Of a stretch of 7,283 nt of DNA, positions 1 through 6,567 are shown one piece after another (the first letter of the stretch is position 1; every line of letters begins with the position of its first letter). The notes beneath the pieces are model-generated. The model saw only the letters and a list, made by a program, of their open reading frames with translations, did not search any database and was not told the origin of the DNA. A program made the position numbers and the translations under genes. Source of the stretch: Bacillota bacterium (GTDB taxonomy: Bacteria; Bacillota_G; Limnochordia; DTU010); contig JAAZLQ010000136.1 in NCBI GenBank assembly GCA_012799255.1, positions 1 to 7,283 on the forward strand, given 5' to 3'.

Positions 1-895
1 CCTCCTTCCTATCAATAATATTGATCTTGTCATAGCTTCCTTCCAGGGCAATAGCCTTAACCCTTATCAAGTAATAGACATCCTTTGATATGAAGACTGA
101 TTTTATATAGATGTGGAAGCCCTTGCCATCATGGTTTTTGAAAAAATTACTGACTTCACCAATGGTCAATTCATTGGATTTTTCCATCAATAAATTTTTT
201 ATCAGGTCAGATTCATCATTGGATGAAGAATAAACCAGGTTATAGTTGGAATCAAATATATAATTGTCACAATCGTCCATGAGGTTAAGGGACTTGTAAA
301 GACTACTTTCTAATTGCAATTCCCTATAGACCTTGCCTATTTTTACAGCCTCATTAAAGGCTAGCTTTATACTCTCTTCACCGGACACCACAAGTTTAGC
401 ATTTATGCCATAGGCCTTGGCCCTTTCATAGTTTATGGTATCGGCTAGGATCAGCTCTACTCCCTTTAGTTTTAAAAGCTCTAAGGTTGTTTCTACATTT
501 TCCGAGCTATAGGTGGTATAGATCTCTACATCTAGATTCAGCATGTTACATAGGTTTCTAGCTATATTGGTTAAATTGGGATAGCCAACTATGGCGTAAT
601 TTGTAGAGGTTATGTCTACCTCGTTCATGACCTGTAGGATATCGGATATGGTGAAGTTAATCTCAATAACCGGTATGTCCACATACTCTTCCAGCAGGTG
701 GGCGGTACCACCCCTGGAAATAATTACTTCATAGTTGATTTGGGATTTTTTTGCTTCCCTGATAATCTCTATACTCTCATCTAGGTTGGCGGTATAGAGA
801 TCCAAATCCAAATCACTTCTACTGCTGACCACCTTCTTCATCAGTTCCTTAATTCCTTCATAGGGGGCTACCCCCAGGGCTTTTATCTTCCTCAT
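1..895 (-). CDS. PrpR_N-domain transcriptional regulator, probably sigma-54-dependent activator (partial, C-terminus off the left edge)
   Basis: An open frame of 298 codons without a stop begins with ATG at 895-893 and leaves the window at base 1. It is preceded by AGAGGTG (907-901) five bases from the ATG. Residues about 1-190 look like the PrpR N-terminal sensory domain: an early ALGVAPY, then ISRGGTAHLLEE (59-70), IPVIEINFTISDIL (74-87), AIVGYPNL (101-108), GVELILAD (145-152) and VVSGEESIKLAFNEA (169-183), which is the family's way of ending this domain. Residues about 205-290 (NYIFDSNYNLVYSS onward) resemble a PAS-like middle domain. In the family an AAA+ sigma-54-interacting domain and a Fis-type HTH usually follow, but both would lie outside the window, so the sigma-54 class is inference. 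It is transcribed divergently from the catabolic operon and is the obvious candidate to sense that operon's substrate or intermediate. Truncation is due to the window edge, not to mutation. Confidence 0.85.
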   Translation of the reverse strand, partial: MRKIKALGVAPYEGIKELMKKVVSSRSDLDLDLYTANLDESIEIIREAKKSQINYEVIISRGGTAHLLEEYVDIPVIEINFTISDILQVMNEVDITSTNYAIVGYPNLTNIARNLCNMLNLDVEIYTTYSSENVETTLELLKLKGVELILADTINYERAKAYGINAKLVVSGEESIKLAFNEAVKIGKVYRELQLESSLYKSLNLMDDCDNYIFDSNYNLVYSSSNDESDLIKNLLMEKSNELTIGEVSNFFKNHDGKGFHIYIKSVFISKDVYYLIRVKAIALEGSYDKINIIDRKE

Positions 896-924
896 CTTTT
901 CACCTCTTTCCAGCTAAGATTCTC

Positions 925-944
925 AAGTTGAAACAATTCGACTT
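925..944. promoter_or_regulatory. Inverted repeat in the regulator leader (candidate operator or leader hairpin)
   Basis: AAGTTGAA (925-932) and TTCGACTT (937-944) are inverted copies with one mismatch, separated by ACAA. The repeat lies just downstream of the predicted regulator transcription start, a place where a bound protein would block the regulator's own transcription. On the minus strand it contains the GTTTCAA heptamer that recurs twice in the rest of the control region. On the plus strand it is followed by T's, but no gene upstream on that strand needs a terminator, so an operator is the better reading. Confidence 0.4.
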
Positions 945-954
945 TTTTTCTTAG

Positions 955-983
955 ATAATACCATAGCATGATTCATTATGCAA
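955..983 (-). promoter_or_regulatory. Sigma-70-like promoter for the regulator gene
   Basis: Read on the minus strand, TTGCAT (983-978) and TATTAT (960-955) are 17 bases apart. A TGG directly before TATTAT makes an extended -10. The predicted start is near 948, giving a leader of about 50 bases before the regulator ATG. The -10 matches consensus at 5 of 6 positions, the -35 at only 3 of 6; the extended -10 compensates. Confidence 0.55.
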
Positions 984-1002
984 CAATTTTCAGAAAAATT
1001 TA

Positions 1003-1021
1003 ATTTATGTTTCAAATAAAT
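1003..1021. promoter_or_regulatory. Inverted repeat with GTTTCAA core, candidate regulator-binding site
   Basis: ATTTAT (1003-1008) and ATAAAT (1016-1021) are perfect 6-base inverted arms around the 7-base core GTTTCAA (1009-1015). The site is centred at 1012, about 67 bases upstream of the predicted operon start, which is within the range of an upstream activator site. The arms are pure A/T, so chance occurrence is possible. The support comes from the repeated core and from its spacing of 42 bases, centre to centre, from the next repeat. Confidence 0.35.
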
Positions 1022-1043
1022 ACTAAACTCACCTTCTAAAACT

Positions 1044-1072
1044 TTGTCTTTAGTTTCAAGACTTGCTAATAT
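1044..1072 (+). promoter_or_regulatory. Candidate promoter of the catabolic operon
   Basis: TTGTCT (1044-1049) and TAATAT (1067-1072) are 17 bases apart, each matching the sigma-70 consensus at 4 of 6 positions. The predicted start near 1079 would leave a very short leader before the AGGAG at 1082-1086. The same bases can be read as a poor sigma-54 promoter: TTGCT at 1063-1067 is a full -12 match, but the -24 element (around 1052-1057) lacks the GG doublet. A sigma-54 promoter would suit the divergent regulator, so the class of this promoter is open. Confidence 0.45.
1046..1062. promoter_or_regulatory. Inverted repeat overlapping the operon promoter, candidate operator
   Basis: GTCTT (1046-1050) and AAGAC (1058-1062) are perfect 5-base inverted arms around TAGTTTC. 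The site covers part of the -35 box and most of the spacer of the predicted operon promoter and includes the third copy of GTTTCAA (1053-1059). Binding here would affect polymerase access directly. Short arms make the call tentative. Confidence 0.3.
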
Positions 1073-1081
1073 TTAGTTAAC

Positions 1082-1086
1082 AGGAG
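1082..1086 (+). promoter_or_regulatory. Shine-Dalgarno that decides the kinase start
   Basis: AGGAG here is nine bases from GTG 1096 and 15 from ATG 1102, and abuts TTG 1087. This favours GTG 1096 as the real start even though a longer frame is open. Confidence 0.6.
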
Positions 1087-1095
1087 TTGATAGAT

Positions 1096-2352
1096 GTGCG
1101 AATGCTGGTAATTTCAGATGATATGACTGGAGCCCTGGATACCGCCGTCAAGTTATCCAATAGAAATATGTCTGTCTTGGTTCAGGTAAATCCTAACAAA
1201 CTATCAAAAGAGAATATTGAAAAGTATGACGTCATAGTCATAGACTCTGACTCTAGGCATATGGATCCTCTTAGTGCCAGTAAGAAGATAAGGTTTATTC
1301 TAGAAGGGTTTAAGGAGTATAAACCAGAATACATATACAAGAAGACAGATTCGGCATTAAGGGGCAACATAGGCAGTGAATTGACCACTCTTTTAGATTT
1401 CTCAGAATCCAAGGAGCTGCATTTTATACCAGCCTATCCGGACTTGAAGAGGAATACTATAGATGGAATTCATTATATAGATGGAGTTCAGCTTAATAGG
1501 TCTGTTTTTGCCCAGGACCCCTTTGAACCTGTCTTATTTTCCAGGGTGGCGGATATCATAGCCCAACAGAGTGACATCCTGACCCTAGAGGCCAAGGAAG
1601 TCCTAAAGGAGGATGATGAAAAAAAGATCATCATCTATGATGCCCAGACCAATGATGACATTTATAGGATTGCAAGCAGGCTGAAACAGGAAAACCGGAT
1701 TCAGCTACTGGCGGGTTGTGCTGGATTTTTAGATGTATTGACGGAATTACTAGATTTCCGGCGGGTGGAACCCTTGCGATTTGAGTCCTATGAGAGGTTT
1801 TTGGTGATTTCAGGTAGTGTAAATCCAGTGACCCGTTCCCAAATAAAACATGCCTTAGAAAAGGGCTTTGGGGATATTTGTCTGGATAAGGATGAGCTGG
1901 GCAGGCCGGACTTCTCTTGGGATAGTGGTTATGGACTCAAGGAACTTGATAGAATCAGGCAGGAGCTATCCAAGAGACAGGAGGCAGTTATCTACCTAAG
2001 TAGTCTATTTGGTGAGGTAGAGAAGCTAGCTACTGAAAAACGCTTCAGAATAGCCGATAGAATAGGTGAACTGGTCCAAATCCTCTTCCAGGAAGATAAG
2101 CGGATTAACATTTTAATTACAGGTGGTGACACCCTAAGGGGATTTTTCAACTACTCAAACTTAGAAGCTATTATCCCTGGTAGGGAATTGATAGATGGAA
2201 TAGTTCAGTCAAAAACAGTTCACGAAGGTCATGATATATCAATTATATCCAAGTCAGGTGGATTCGGTTCTCCTGATGCCTTTGTTAGGATTAGTGAAAA
2301 GTTGAAAGAAGGGGTGGATGATGAGAGAGATATTGGTCAACTTTCCGGCTAG
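1096..2352 (+). CDS. Four-carbon acid sugar kinase (DUF1537 family; D-threonate/D-erythronate kinase-like)
   Basis: ATP-dependent cytoplasmic kinase that would phosphorylate a C4 sugar acid at O4, supplying the PdxA2 encoded three genes downstream. The 418-residue length is usual for the family. The N-terminal substrate domain carries SDDMTGALD (7-15), KTDSALRG (83-90) and the AYPDLKRNTIDG stretch ending in a DP-FEP motif. The C-terminal nucleotide domain carries SGSVNPVT, TGGDT (342-346) and KSGGFGSPD (386-394). Together these are the family hallmarks. The start is taken as GTG 1096, nine bases after AGGAG (1082-1086). A TTG at 1087 is in frame but touches the Shine-Dalgarno, and ATG 1102 is 15 bases away. 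First gene of the operon; it overlaps the next gene by about 35 bases, implying coupled translation. Family members act on D-threonate, D-erythronate, L-threonate or 3-oxo-tetronate. The pairing with PdxA2 points to the first two, but the substrate cannot be read from the sequence. Confidence 0.92.
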   Translation: MRMLVISDDMTGALDTAVKLSNRNMSVLVQVNPNKLSKENIEKYDVIVIDSDSRHMDPLSASKKIRFILEGFKEYKPEYIYKKTDSALRGNIGSELTTLLDFSESKELHFIPAYPDLKRNTIDGIHYIDGVQLNRSVFAQDPFEPVLFSRVADIIAQQSDILTLEAKEVLKEDDEKKIIIYDAQTNDDIYRIASRLKQENRIQLLAGCAGFLDVLTELLDFRRVEPLRFESYERFLVISGSVNPVTRSQIKHALEKGFGDICLDKDELGRPDFSWDSGYGLKELDRIRQELSKRQEAVIYLSSLFGEVEKLATEKRFRIADRIGELVQILFQEDKRINILITGGDTLRGFFNYSNLEAIIPGRELIDGIVQSKTVHEGHDISIISKSGGFGSPDAFVRISEKLKEGVDDERDIGQLSG

Positions 2353-3454
2353 TGTATTTATCGGTCAAGGAGCTATTTCTAGGGTTGAGGAAATCGTTTC
2401 GAAGTATCAAAGGGTTTTAGTCCTTACCTATGAAAGCGCTGATAAGAATCAAGCCTACCGGGAATTAAAAAAGATAATAGAAGGAATGGACCTTGATTTT
2501 AAGGAGATAAATAATCTACCTGCTGAGCCAACAACCTATGAAGCACAAGAGGTATTTGAGCAGGTGGATGAATGGAAGCCAGACTTATTAATTGGATTTG
2601 GTGGGGGCAGCGTCATCGATATAGCAAAGCTAATCAGTGTCATGAGTAAGGATACCTCCGTTAATAACTTGATAGATGACGCTGGCCTGGCAAAAAAGAG
2701 AATTGATACCCTGATAATTCCAACCACCTGTGGAACCGGAGCAGAGGCAACTCCAAACTCCATAGTCCTAATACCTGAAAAGGATTTGAAATTTGGAATT
2801 GTCAGTGGTGAGATGTTGCCCAACTACGTCATTCTAGATCCAGAAACCATTAGGGAGCTGCCCCAAAAGCTAATTGCCTACACTGGGACCGATGCCCTCT
2901 GCCATGCCTTAGAATGCTATACATCCAACAAGGCCAACCAACTAAGTGACTTGTTTTCCTTGGAAGCTATAAGGCTCATCCATGATAATTTACTAGAAAG
3001 CTATAAGACTGACTCCATGGTGGCAAGAGGGAATATGTTATTAGCCTCCTTTTATGCAGGGATAGCTATTGCATCTGCAGGAACAACAGCTGTACATGCA
3101 CTTAGCTATCCCTTAGGTGGAAAGTACAGAATCCCCCACGGCCTATCCAATGCTATTCTACTAGTCCCGGTCTTTGAGGAGAATTTTGAAACAATAGAGA
3201 CGGAATTGGAGGAGATCTATGACTATATCAATCCTCTAGATGGTAAGGACAGCAAGGCCCAGTGGGTACTGGATTGGCTGAGGGAACTATTAGCGGAAAT
3301 CAACATTCCATCAAATTTAGCAGAGTTCAATATTGGAGAGGAGGACCTGGACTATTTAGCAGAGGCAGCCCTATCGGTCCAGAGGCTTTTAAGAAATAAT
3401 AAGAAGGAGTACAAACTTGAGAACATCAAGAGGGTATATAGGAAGATAATGTAA
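2318..3454 (+). CDS. Iron-containing alcohol dehydrogenase family protein
   Basis: NAD(P)-dependent, metal-dependent dehydrogenase of the group III (Fe-ADH) family, 378 residues, the usual length. Visible motifs are GGGSVID..AK (95-104) for the dinucleotide phosphates, PTTCGTGAEAT (135-145), and the four metal ligands D192, H196, H260 and H274 with the family spacing (D-x3-H, H-x13-H in a SYPLGGKYRIPHG context). ATG 2318 and ATG 2321 are adjacent; AAGGGG (2309-2314) is better spaced for 2321, so either may be used. The start overlaps the end of the kinase gene, and the stop is ten bases from the next ATG. Fe-ADH enzymes usually interconvert alcohols and aldehydes or ketones. The substrate is unknown here, and the kinase/PdxA2 route has no need for it. 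A plausible role is to reduce the aldehyde released by the neighbouring lyase, which would also reoxidise the NADH made by PdxA2; this is inference. Confidence 0.92.
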   Translation: MMREILVNFPASVFIGQGAISRVEEIVSKYQRVLVLTYESADKNQAYRELKKIIEGMDLDFKEINNLPAEPTTYEAQEVFEQVDEWKPDLLIGFGGGSVIDIAKLISVMSKDTSVNNLIDDAGLAKKRIDTLIIPTTCGTGAEATPNSIVLIPEKDLKFGIVSGEMLPNYVILDPETIRELPQKLIAYTGTDALCHALECYTSNKANQLSDLFSLEAIRLIHDNLLESYKTDSMVARGNMLLASFYAGIAIASAGTTAVHALSYPLGGKYRIPHGLSNAILLVPVFEENFETIETELEEIYDYINPLDGKDSKAQWVLDWLRELLAEINIPSNLAEFNIGEEDLDYLAEAALSVQRLLRNNKKEYKLENIKRVYRKIM

Positions 3455-3464
3455 GGAGGCCAGT

Positions 3465-4352
3465 ATGAAAATAAAAGGAATAATTACTCCAACCATAACA
3501 CCCATGTATGAAGATGGGAGTATCAATTTTAAGAGTTTAGAAGAGCAAGTAGATAGACTAATTCAAGCTGGAATACACGGAATCTTTCCCCTAGGAACCA
3601 ATGGTGAAGCCTACGCCCTAGACTGGGAAGAGAAGGTATCAGTCTTGGAGGCTACAATTTCTAAAGTGGATAAAAGAATCCCTGTTTATGCTGGAACAGG
3701 CTGCATCTCCACCAAGGATACAGTGGAGCTTTCAAAGAAAGCCAAGGAATTGGGTGCAGATGCCCTTTCCATCATAACCCCCTATTTTGCCCAGGCCTCC
3801 CAGGATGAATTGATCCATCACTTCAGGGAGGTTGCCAGGGCGGTTGACCTACCTATAATCCTTTATAATATTCCAGCTAGGACCGGTAATAAACTCCTAC
3901 CGGCAACGGTGGAGAGGCTGAGTGAGATAGATAATATAGTTGGGATAAAGGATAGTAGCGGAGACTTTTTAAATATTCTAGCCTACTTAGAGATTAAGAA
4001 GAAGAGGGAGGACTTCATAGTCCTATCAGGCAATGATTCCCTAATATTACCTACCCTACAGGCAGGTGGGGATGGAGCTGTTGCTGGTTGTTCAAACTCA
4101 TATCCAAAGACCGTGGCTGAAATCTATGACTACTTTATGGCAGATGACTTGGAAAAGGCCAAGGACAGGCAGGATAGGATTACTAAATACAGGGGTCTAT
4201 TTAAATATGGTAATTCAAATACCATTATCAAGGAGACAGTCAGCATGATGGGTTATGACGTAGGCAAATGCCGGTCACCCTTTAACCTAGTTCCAGAGAA
4301 AGGCTTGGAGGCTATTAGAAACTTTATAGAGGAAAATCCAGAACTTAAATGA
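3465..4352 (+). CDS. DapA-superfamily (dihydrodipicolinate synthase/N-acetylneuraminate lyase-like) aldolase
   Basis: Class I aldolase/lyase of the DapA family, 295 residues in one TIM barrel. The Schiff-base lysine is K162 in GIKDSSGD. The catalytic tyrosine and the carboxylate-binding arginine are Y134 and R139 in YNIPARTG. The pyruvate-carboxylate loop is GTNGE (44-48) where DapA has GTTGE. At the DapA Tyr107 position the protein has F108 (in TPYFAQASQ). These two changes argue against lysine biosynthesis and for a catabolic lyase that releases or condenses pyruvate, for example on a 2-oxo-3-deoxy or 4-hydroxy-2-oxo acid. A strong AAGGAGG (3453-3459), overlapping the stop of the previous gene, is five bases from the ATG. 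The stop codon overlaps an ATGA. No sugar-acid dehydratase, the usual partner making 2-oxo-3-deoxy acids, is visible in the window, so the substrate is unknown. Confidence 0.9.
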   Translation: MKIKGIITPTITPMYEDGSINFKSLEEQVDRLIQAGIHGIFPLGTNGEAYALDWEEKVSVLEATISKVDKRIPVYAGTGCISTKDTVELSKKAKELGADALSIITPYFAQASQDELIHHFREVARAVDLPIILYNIPARTGNKLLPATVERLSEIDNIVGIKDSSGDFLNILAYLEIKKKREDFIVLSGNDSLILPTLQAGGDGAVAGCSNSYPKTVAEIYDYFMADDLEKAKDRQDRITKYRGLFKYGNSNTIIKETVSMMGYDVGKCRSPFNLVPEKGLEAIRNFIEENPELK

Positions 4353-4381
4353 GGGGAGTGAAGGGAGGTGTAGAACTAGAC

Positions 4382-5407
4382 ATGACTAAGAAGATAATAG
4401 GCATTACCATGGGGGACCCTGCCAGTATTGGACCAGAGATTAGTGCCAAGGTCCTAGTGGATAAGGAGATTTATGATAGGTGCAACCCCTTGATAATAGG
4501 TGATGCCTCTACTATGAGGAAGGCCTTGGAGCTTATAGGGAAAGAGGACTTTCAAGTGAATGCGATAAAAGATGTAGATGATGCAGTTTTTACTTATGGA
4601 ACAATAGACGTTTATGACTTGGAAAATGCAGATATGAATCTCATCAAACCTGGGCTTGTATCCAAGGAGGCAGGAGAGGCTTCCTTTCAATACGTGGATA
4701 AGGTGATAGATCTGGCTTTGGATGGAAAAATCCATGCCACAGTGACCAACGCCTTTAATAAGGAGGCCATAAACCTAGCAGGATACAATTATTCAGGTCA
4801 TACTGAGTTTTATGCAGAGAAGACTAAAACAGAAAAGTATACCATGTTACTAGCCCATGAAAACCTAAGGGTCCTGCATGTCTCTACCCATGTTTCCCTG
4901 AGGGAGGCCTGCGACCTAGTAAAGAAGGACAGGGTATATGATTTGATAGTGATTGGGGAGGAGTTTTGTAAAAAGATTGGCATTGAAAACCCCAAGATAG
5001 CTGTGGCAGGATTAAATCCCCATAGCTCAGAAAATGGCTTGTTTGGCCATGAGGAAATGGAAGAAATTATTCCGGCAATCCAACTTGCCAAGGAGAAGGG
5101 GATAGATGTGGATGGTCCAGTTCCCCCAGATACTATTTTTTCAAAGGCCTACGGAGGTATGTATGATATAGTGGTAGCCATGTATCACGACCAAGGTCAT
5201 ATACCGCTAAAGGTTCTAGGCTTTGTATATGATAAGGAAAGGCAGGTGTGGAAGGAAATATCTGGTGTAAATATCACCCTAGGCTTACCTATTATTAGGA
5301 CCTCTGTAGACCATGGAACAGCCTTTGGAAAGGCTTGGAAGGGTACAGCAAGTGAGCTTAGTCTCAAGAATGCAATAGATTATGCTATAAGACTATCAAA
5401 AAATTAA
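4382..5407 (+). CDS. pdxA2: PdxA2-type 4-phospho-D-threonate/4-phospho-D-erythronate dehydrogenase (PdxA family)
   Basis: NAD-dependent oxidative decarboxylase of the PdxA family. In the catabolic PdxA2 branch it converts 4-phospho-D-threonate or -erythronate to dihydroxyacetone phosphate and CO2. The 341-residue product starts KKIIGITMGDPASIGPEI, as PdxA proteins do, with S15 where GDPAGIGPE is usual. Metal-ligand histidines are recognisable as H170 (VSTHVSL), H214 (GLNPHSSENG) and H269 (YHDQGHIPLK), with spacing nearly equal to that of E. coli PdxA. H140 is in SGHTEF. The frame is open from ATG 4349, which overlaps the previous stop as ATGA, but family alignment favours ATG 4382. GGGAGG (4363-4368) is its only good Shine-Dalgarno, at a somewhat long 13 bases. 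The true role could in principle be vitamin B6 synthesis. The DUF1537 kinase in the same operon, the transporter, and the absence of other pdx genes favour catabolism. Confidence 0.9.
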   Translation: MTKKIIGITMGDPASIGPEISAKVLVDKEIYDRCNPLIIGDASTMRKALELIGKEDFQVNAIKDVDDAVFTYGTIDVYDLENADMNLIKPGLVSKEAGEASFQYVDKVIDLALDGKIHATVTNAFNKEAINLAGYNYSGHTEFYAEKTKTEKYTMLLAHENLRVLHVSTHVSLREACDLVKKDRVYDLIVIGEEFCKKIGIENPKIAVAGLNPHSSENGLFGHEEMEEIIPAIQLAKEKGIDVDGPVPPDTIFSKAYGGMYDIVVAMYHDQGHIPLKVLGFVYDKERQVWKEISGVNITLGLPIIRTSVDHGTAFGKAWKGTASELSLKNAIDYAIRLSKN

Positions 5408-5410
5408 AAA

Positions 5411-5429
5411 TTAGAAGGAGGATATAGTC
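5411..5429 (+). promoter_or_regulatory. Strong ribosome binding site of the solute-binding protein
   Basis: AAGGAGG (5415-5421) is eight bases from a GTG start and follows an A/T-only stretch (about 5398-5412). The combination of a full Shine-Dalgarno and an unstructured A/T leader is typical of highly translated genes and fits the need for excess binding protein over permease. Confidence 0.6.
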
Positions 5430-6512
5430 GTGAAAAAAAGTAAGAGTCTTATTCTGTTGGTAATGTTACTTATACTAGGTTTAACCCTAATGGCTTGTAA
5501 CTCTGACTCAAAAGAGCCTGCTTCATCAGATAAGGGTGGAGAGGAAACTCCATCAGATAATGGTAATCAAGGCAAGACAGAAGATCCGATTCACCTAACC
5601 TTTGCTACCCAAGAGGTAGGAACTGGTGCCTACCAATATGCATCAGCTATAGCTGGAGCCTTTACTAAGGGTCTTGGTGATAATGCAACCATAGACCTAA
5701 CTACAGAATCTCCAGGTGGAGTAGGAGCTCCTATAATAATTGAAAATGAACAGGCAGACATCATCATGAGTAACGCTGGACCAGCAAAATGGTCAGTGGA
5801 AGAGGGAGTATTGGATAGTCCACCAACTAAGAGTGTAAGGGTTATTGCAGGTGGGTTAGGCCGAGATTTCTTAAATGTACTCTTTACTCAAGATTTCGTA
5901 GATAAGACCGGAATAGAATCAGTAGAAGAATTAGTTGAAAAACAACATCCAGTAAGAATAGCTATCAAGAATGTTGGATCCCTCGGAAACCTAGCATGTA
6001 TGAAGTTATTAGAGGCTTTCGACCTAACTGTTGAAGACATAGAAGACTGGGGCGGCGAGGTCATCATGATGAGTGGGGACAATATCAAATCCTACCTACA
6101 AGACGGCAAGGCTGATATGACGGTGGACCACGTAGCTGCAGGCCAGGCTAACACCACAGAACTTTGCATGACAACTGACATGTTCTTCCCGCAACTATCG
6201 GATGAAACCCTAGCTAAACTAGGAACTATGGGCTTTAGTCCTGTTACTATAGAGGCAAATACCTGGAATGGGCAAACTGAAGCCATTAAATCAGTGGGAT
6301 CCCAACAGGTAATCCTAGTCCATGAGAGTATGAGTGATGATTTAGCCTATAAGCTAGCCCAAAGCTTGATAGAGAACAGGGAAGACTTGGCTACACAAAT
6401 AGCTGCTTTAGCAAACTTAGATCCTGAAGAGGCATGGAAGCCTGAAGTTACAGGGGCAGAGATTCATCCAGGAGCTTTAAAATACTTCGAAGATGCAGGA
6501 TATGTTAAATAG
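5430..6512 (+). CDS. TAXI family TRAP transporter solute-binding lipoprotein
   Basis: Extracytoplasmic receptor of a TAXI-type TRAP transporter, 360 residues, anchored to the outer face of the membrane. It has a lysine-rich start, a hydrophobic segment (7-21) and the lipobox LMAC with the lipidated C23. A 25-residue S/E/D/G-rich linker follows before the domain begins (HLTFATQEVGTGAYQ, about 55-70). TAXI hallmarks are the GTGAYQYASAIAGAF region, the TTESPGGVGAPIIIENEQADI stretch around residues 91-111, and FSPVTIEANTW in the C-terminal half. The start is a GTG with a strong Shine-Dalgarno. It lies 22 bases after the PdxA2 gene and before the fused permease, so it belongs to the operon. Its ligand is presumably the operon's carboxylate. 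Few TAXI ligands are known, so the operon genes are better clues than the protein itself. Confidence 0.93.
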   Translation: MKKSKSLILLVMLLILGLTLMACNSDSKEPASSDKGGEETPSDNGNQGKTEDPIHLTFATQEVGTGAYQYASAIAGAFTKGLGDNATIDLTTESPGGVGAPIIIENEQADIIMSNAGPAKWSVEEGVLDSPPTKSVRVIAGGLGRDFLNVLFTQDFVDKTGIESVEELVEKQHPVRIAIKNVGSLGNLACMKLLEAFDLTVEDIEDWGGEVIMMSGDNIKSYLQDGKADMTVDHVAAGQANTTELCMTTDMFFPQLSDETLAKLGTMGFSPVTIEANTWNGQTEAIKSVGSQQVILVHESMSDDLAYKLAQSLIENREDLATQIAALANLDPEEAWKPEVTGAEIHPGALKYFEDAGYVK

Positions 6513-6518
6513 GTAGAT

Positions 6519-6541
6519 GGCAGACCCGTGGTCTGCCTTTT
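6519..6541 (+). terminator. Hairpin with short T-tract between binding-protein and permease genes (attenuating terminator or mRNA-stabilising stem)
   Basis: GGCAGACC (6519-6526) and GGTCTGCC (6530-6537) form a perfect 8-base stem with a CGT loop, followed by TTTT (6538-6541). It begins seven bases after the binding-protein stop and ends 26 bases before the permease ATG. The T-tract is short, so termination is probably partial. The expected effect is much more binding-protein mRNA than permease mRNA, by partial termination or by protection of the 3' end after processing. Confidence 0.8.
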
Positions 6542-6567
6542 ACCACAAGAGAGAGGAGTAAGATCAG

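Noticed and set aside
925..950. Inverted repeat followed by T's on the plus strand as a terminator
   Set aside because: No plus-strand gene precedes it, the stem is A+T-rich with a mismatch, and it sits in the leader of the divergent regulator gene, so an operator or leader element is more likely.
1182..1412. Open frame on the minus strand inside the kinase gene
   Set aside because: It lies wholly antisense to a well-supported gene, resembles no family I recognise, and no convincing ribosome binding site was noted.
2536..2823. Open frame on the minus strand inside the Fe-ADH gene
   Set aside because: Antisense shadow of the conserved nucleotide-binding region; no family features.
4066..4248. 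Short plus-strand open frame nested in the DapA-like gene
   Set aside because: Out-of-frame shadow of the lyase coding sequence, with no recognisable protein features.
4349..4381. Upstream ATG of the pdxA2 frame at the ATGA overlap with the DapA-like gene
   Set aside because: It would add 11 residues not expected in the family, and its nearest Shine-Dalgarno-like sequence is about 15 bases away. ATG 4382 gives the usual PdxA N-terminus. Coupled translation from the ATGA cannot be excluded.
4454..5091. Two minus-strand open frames (4454-4735 and 4810-5091) inside the pdxA2 gene
   Set aside because: Antisense shadows of conserved PdxA coding sequence; composition is not protein-like.
5888..6286. 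Two minus-strand open frames (5888-6088 and 6092-6286) inside the binding-protein gene
   Set aside because: Antisense shadows; no support beyond absence of stops.
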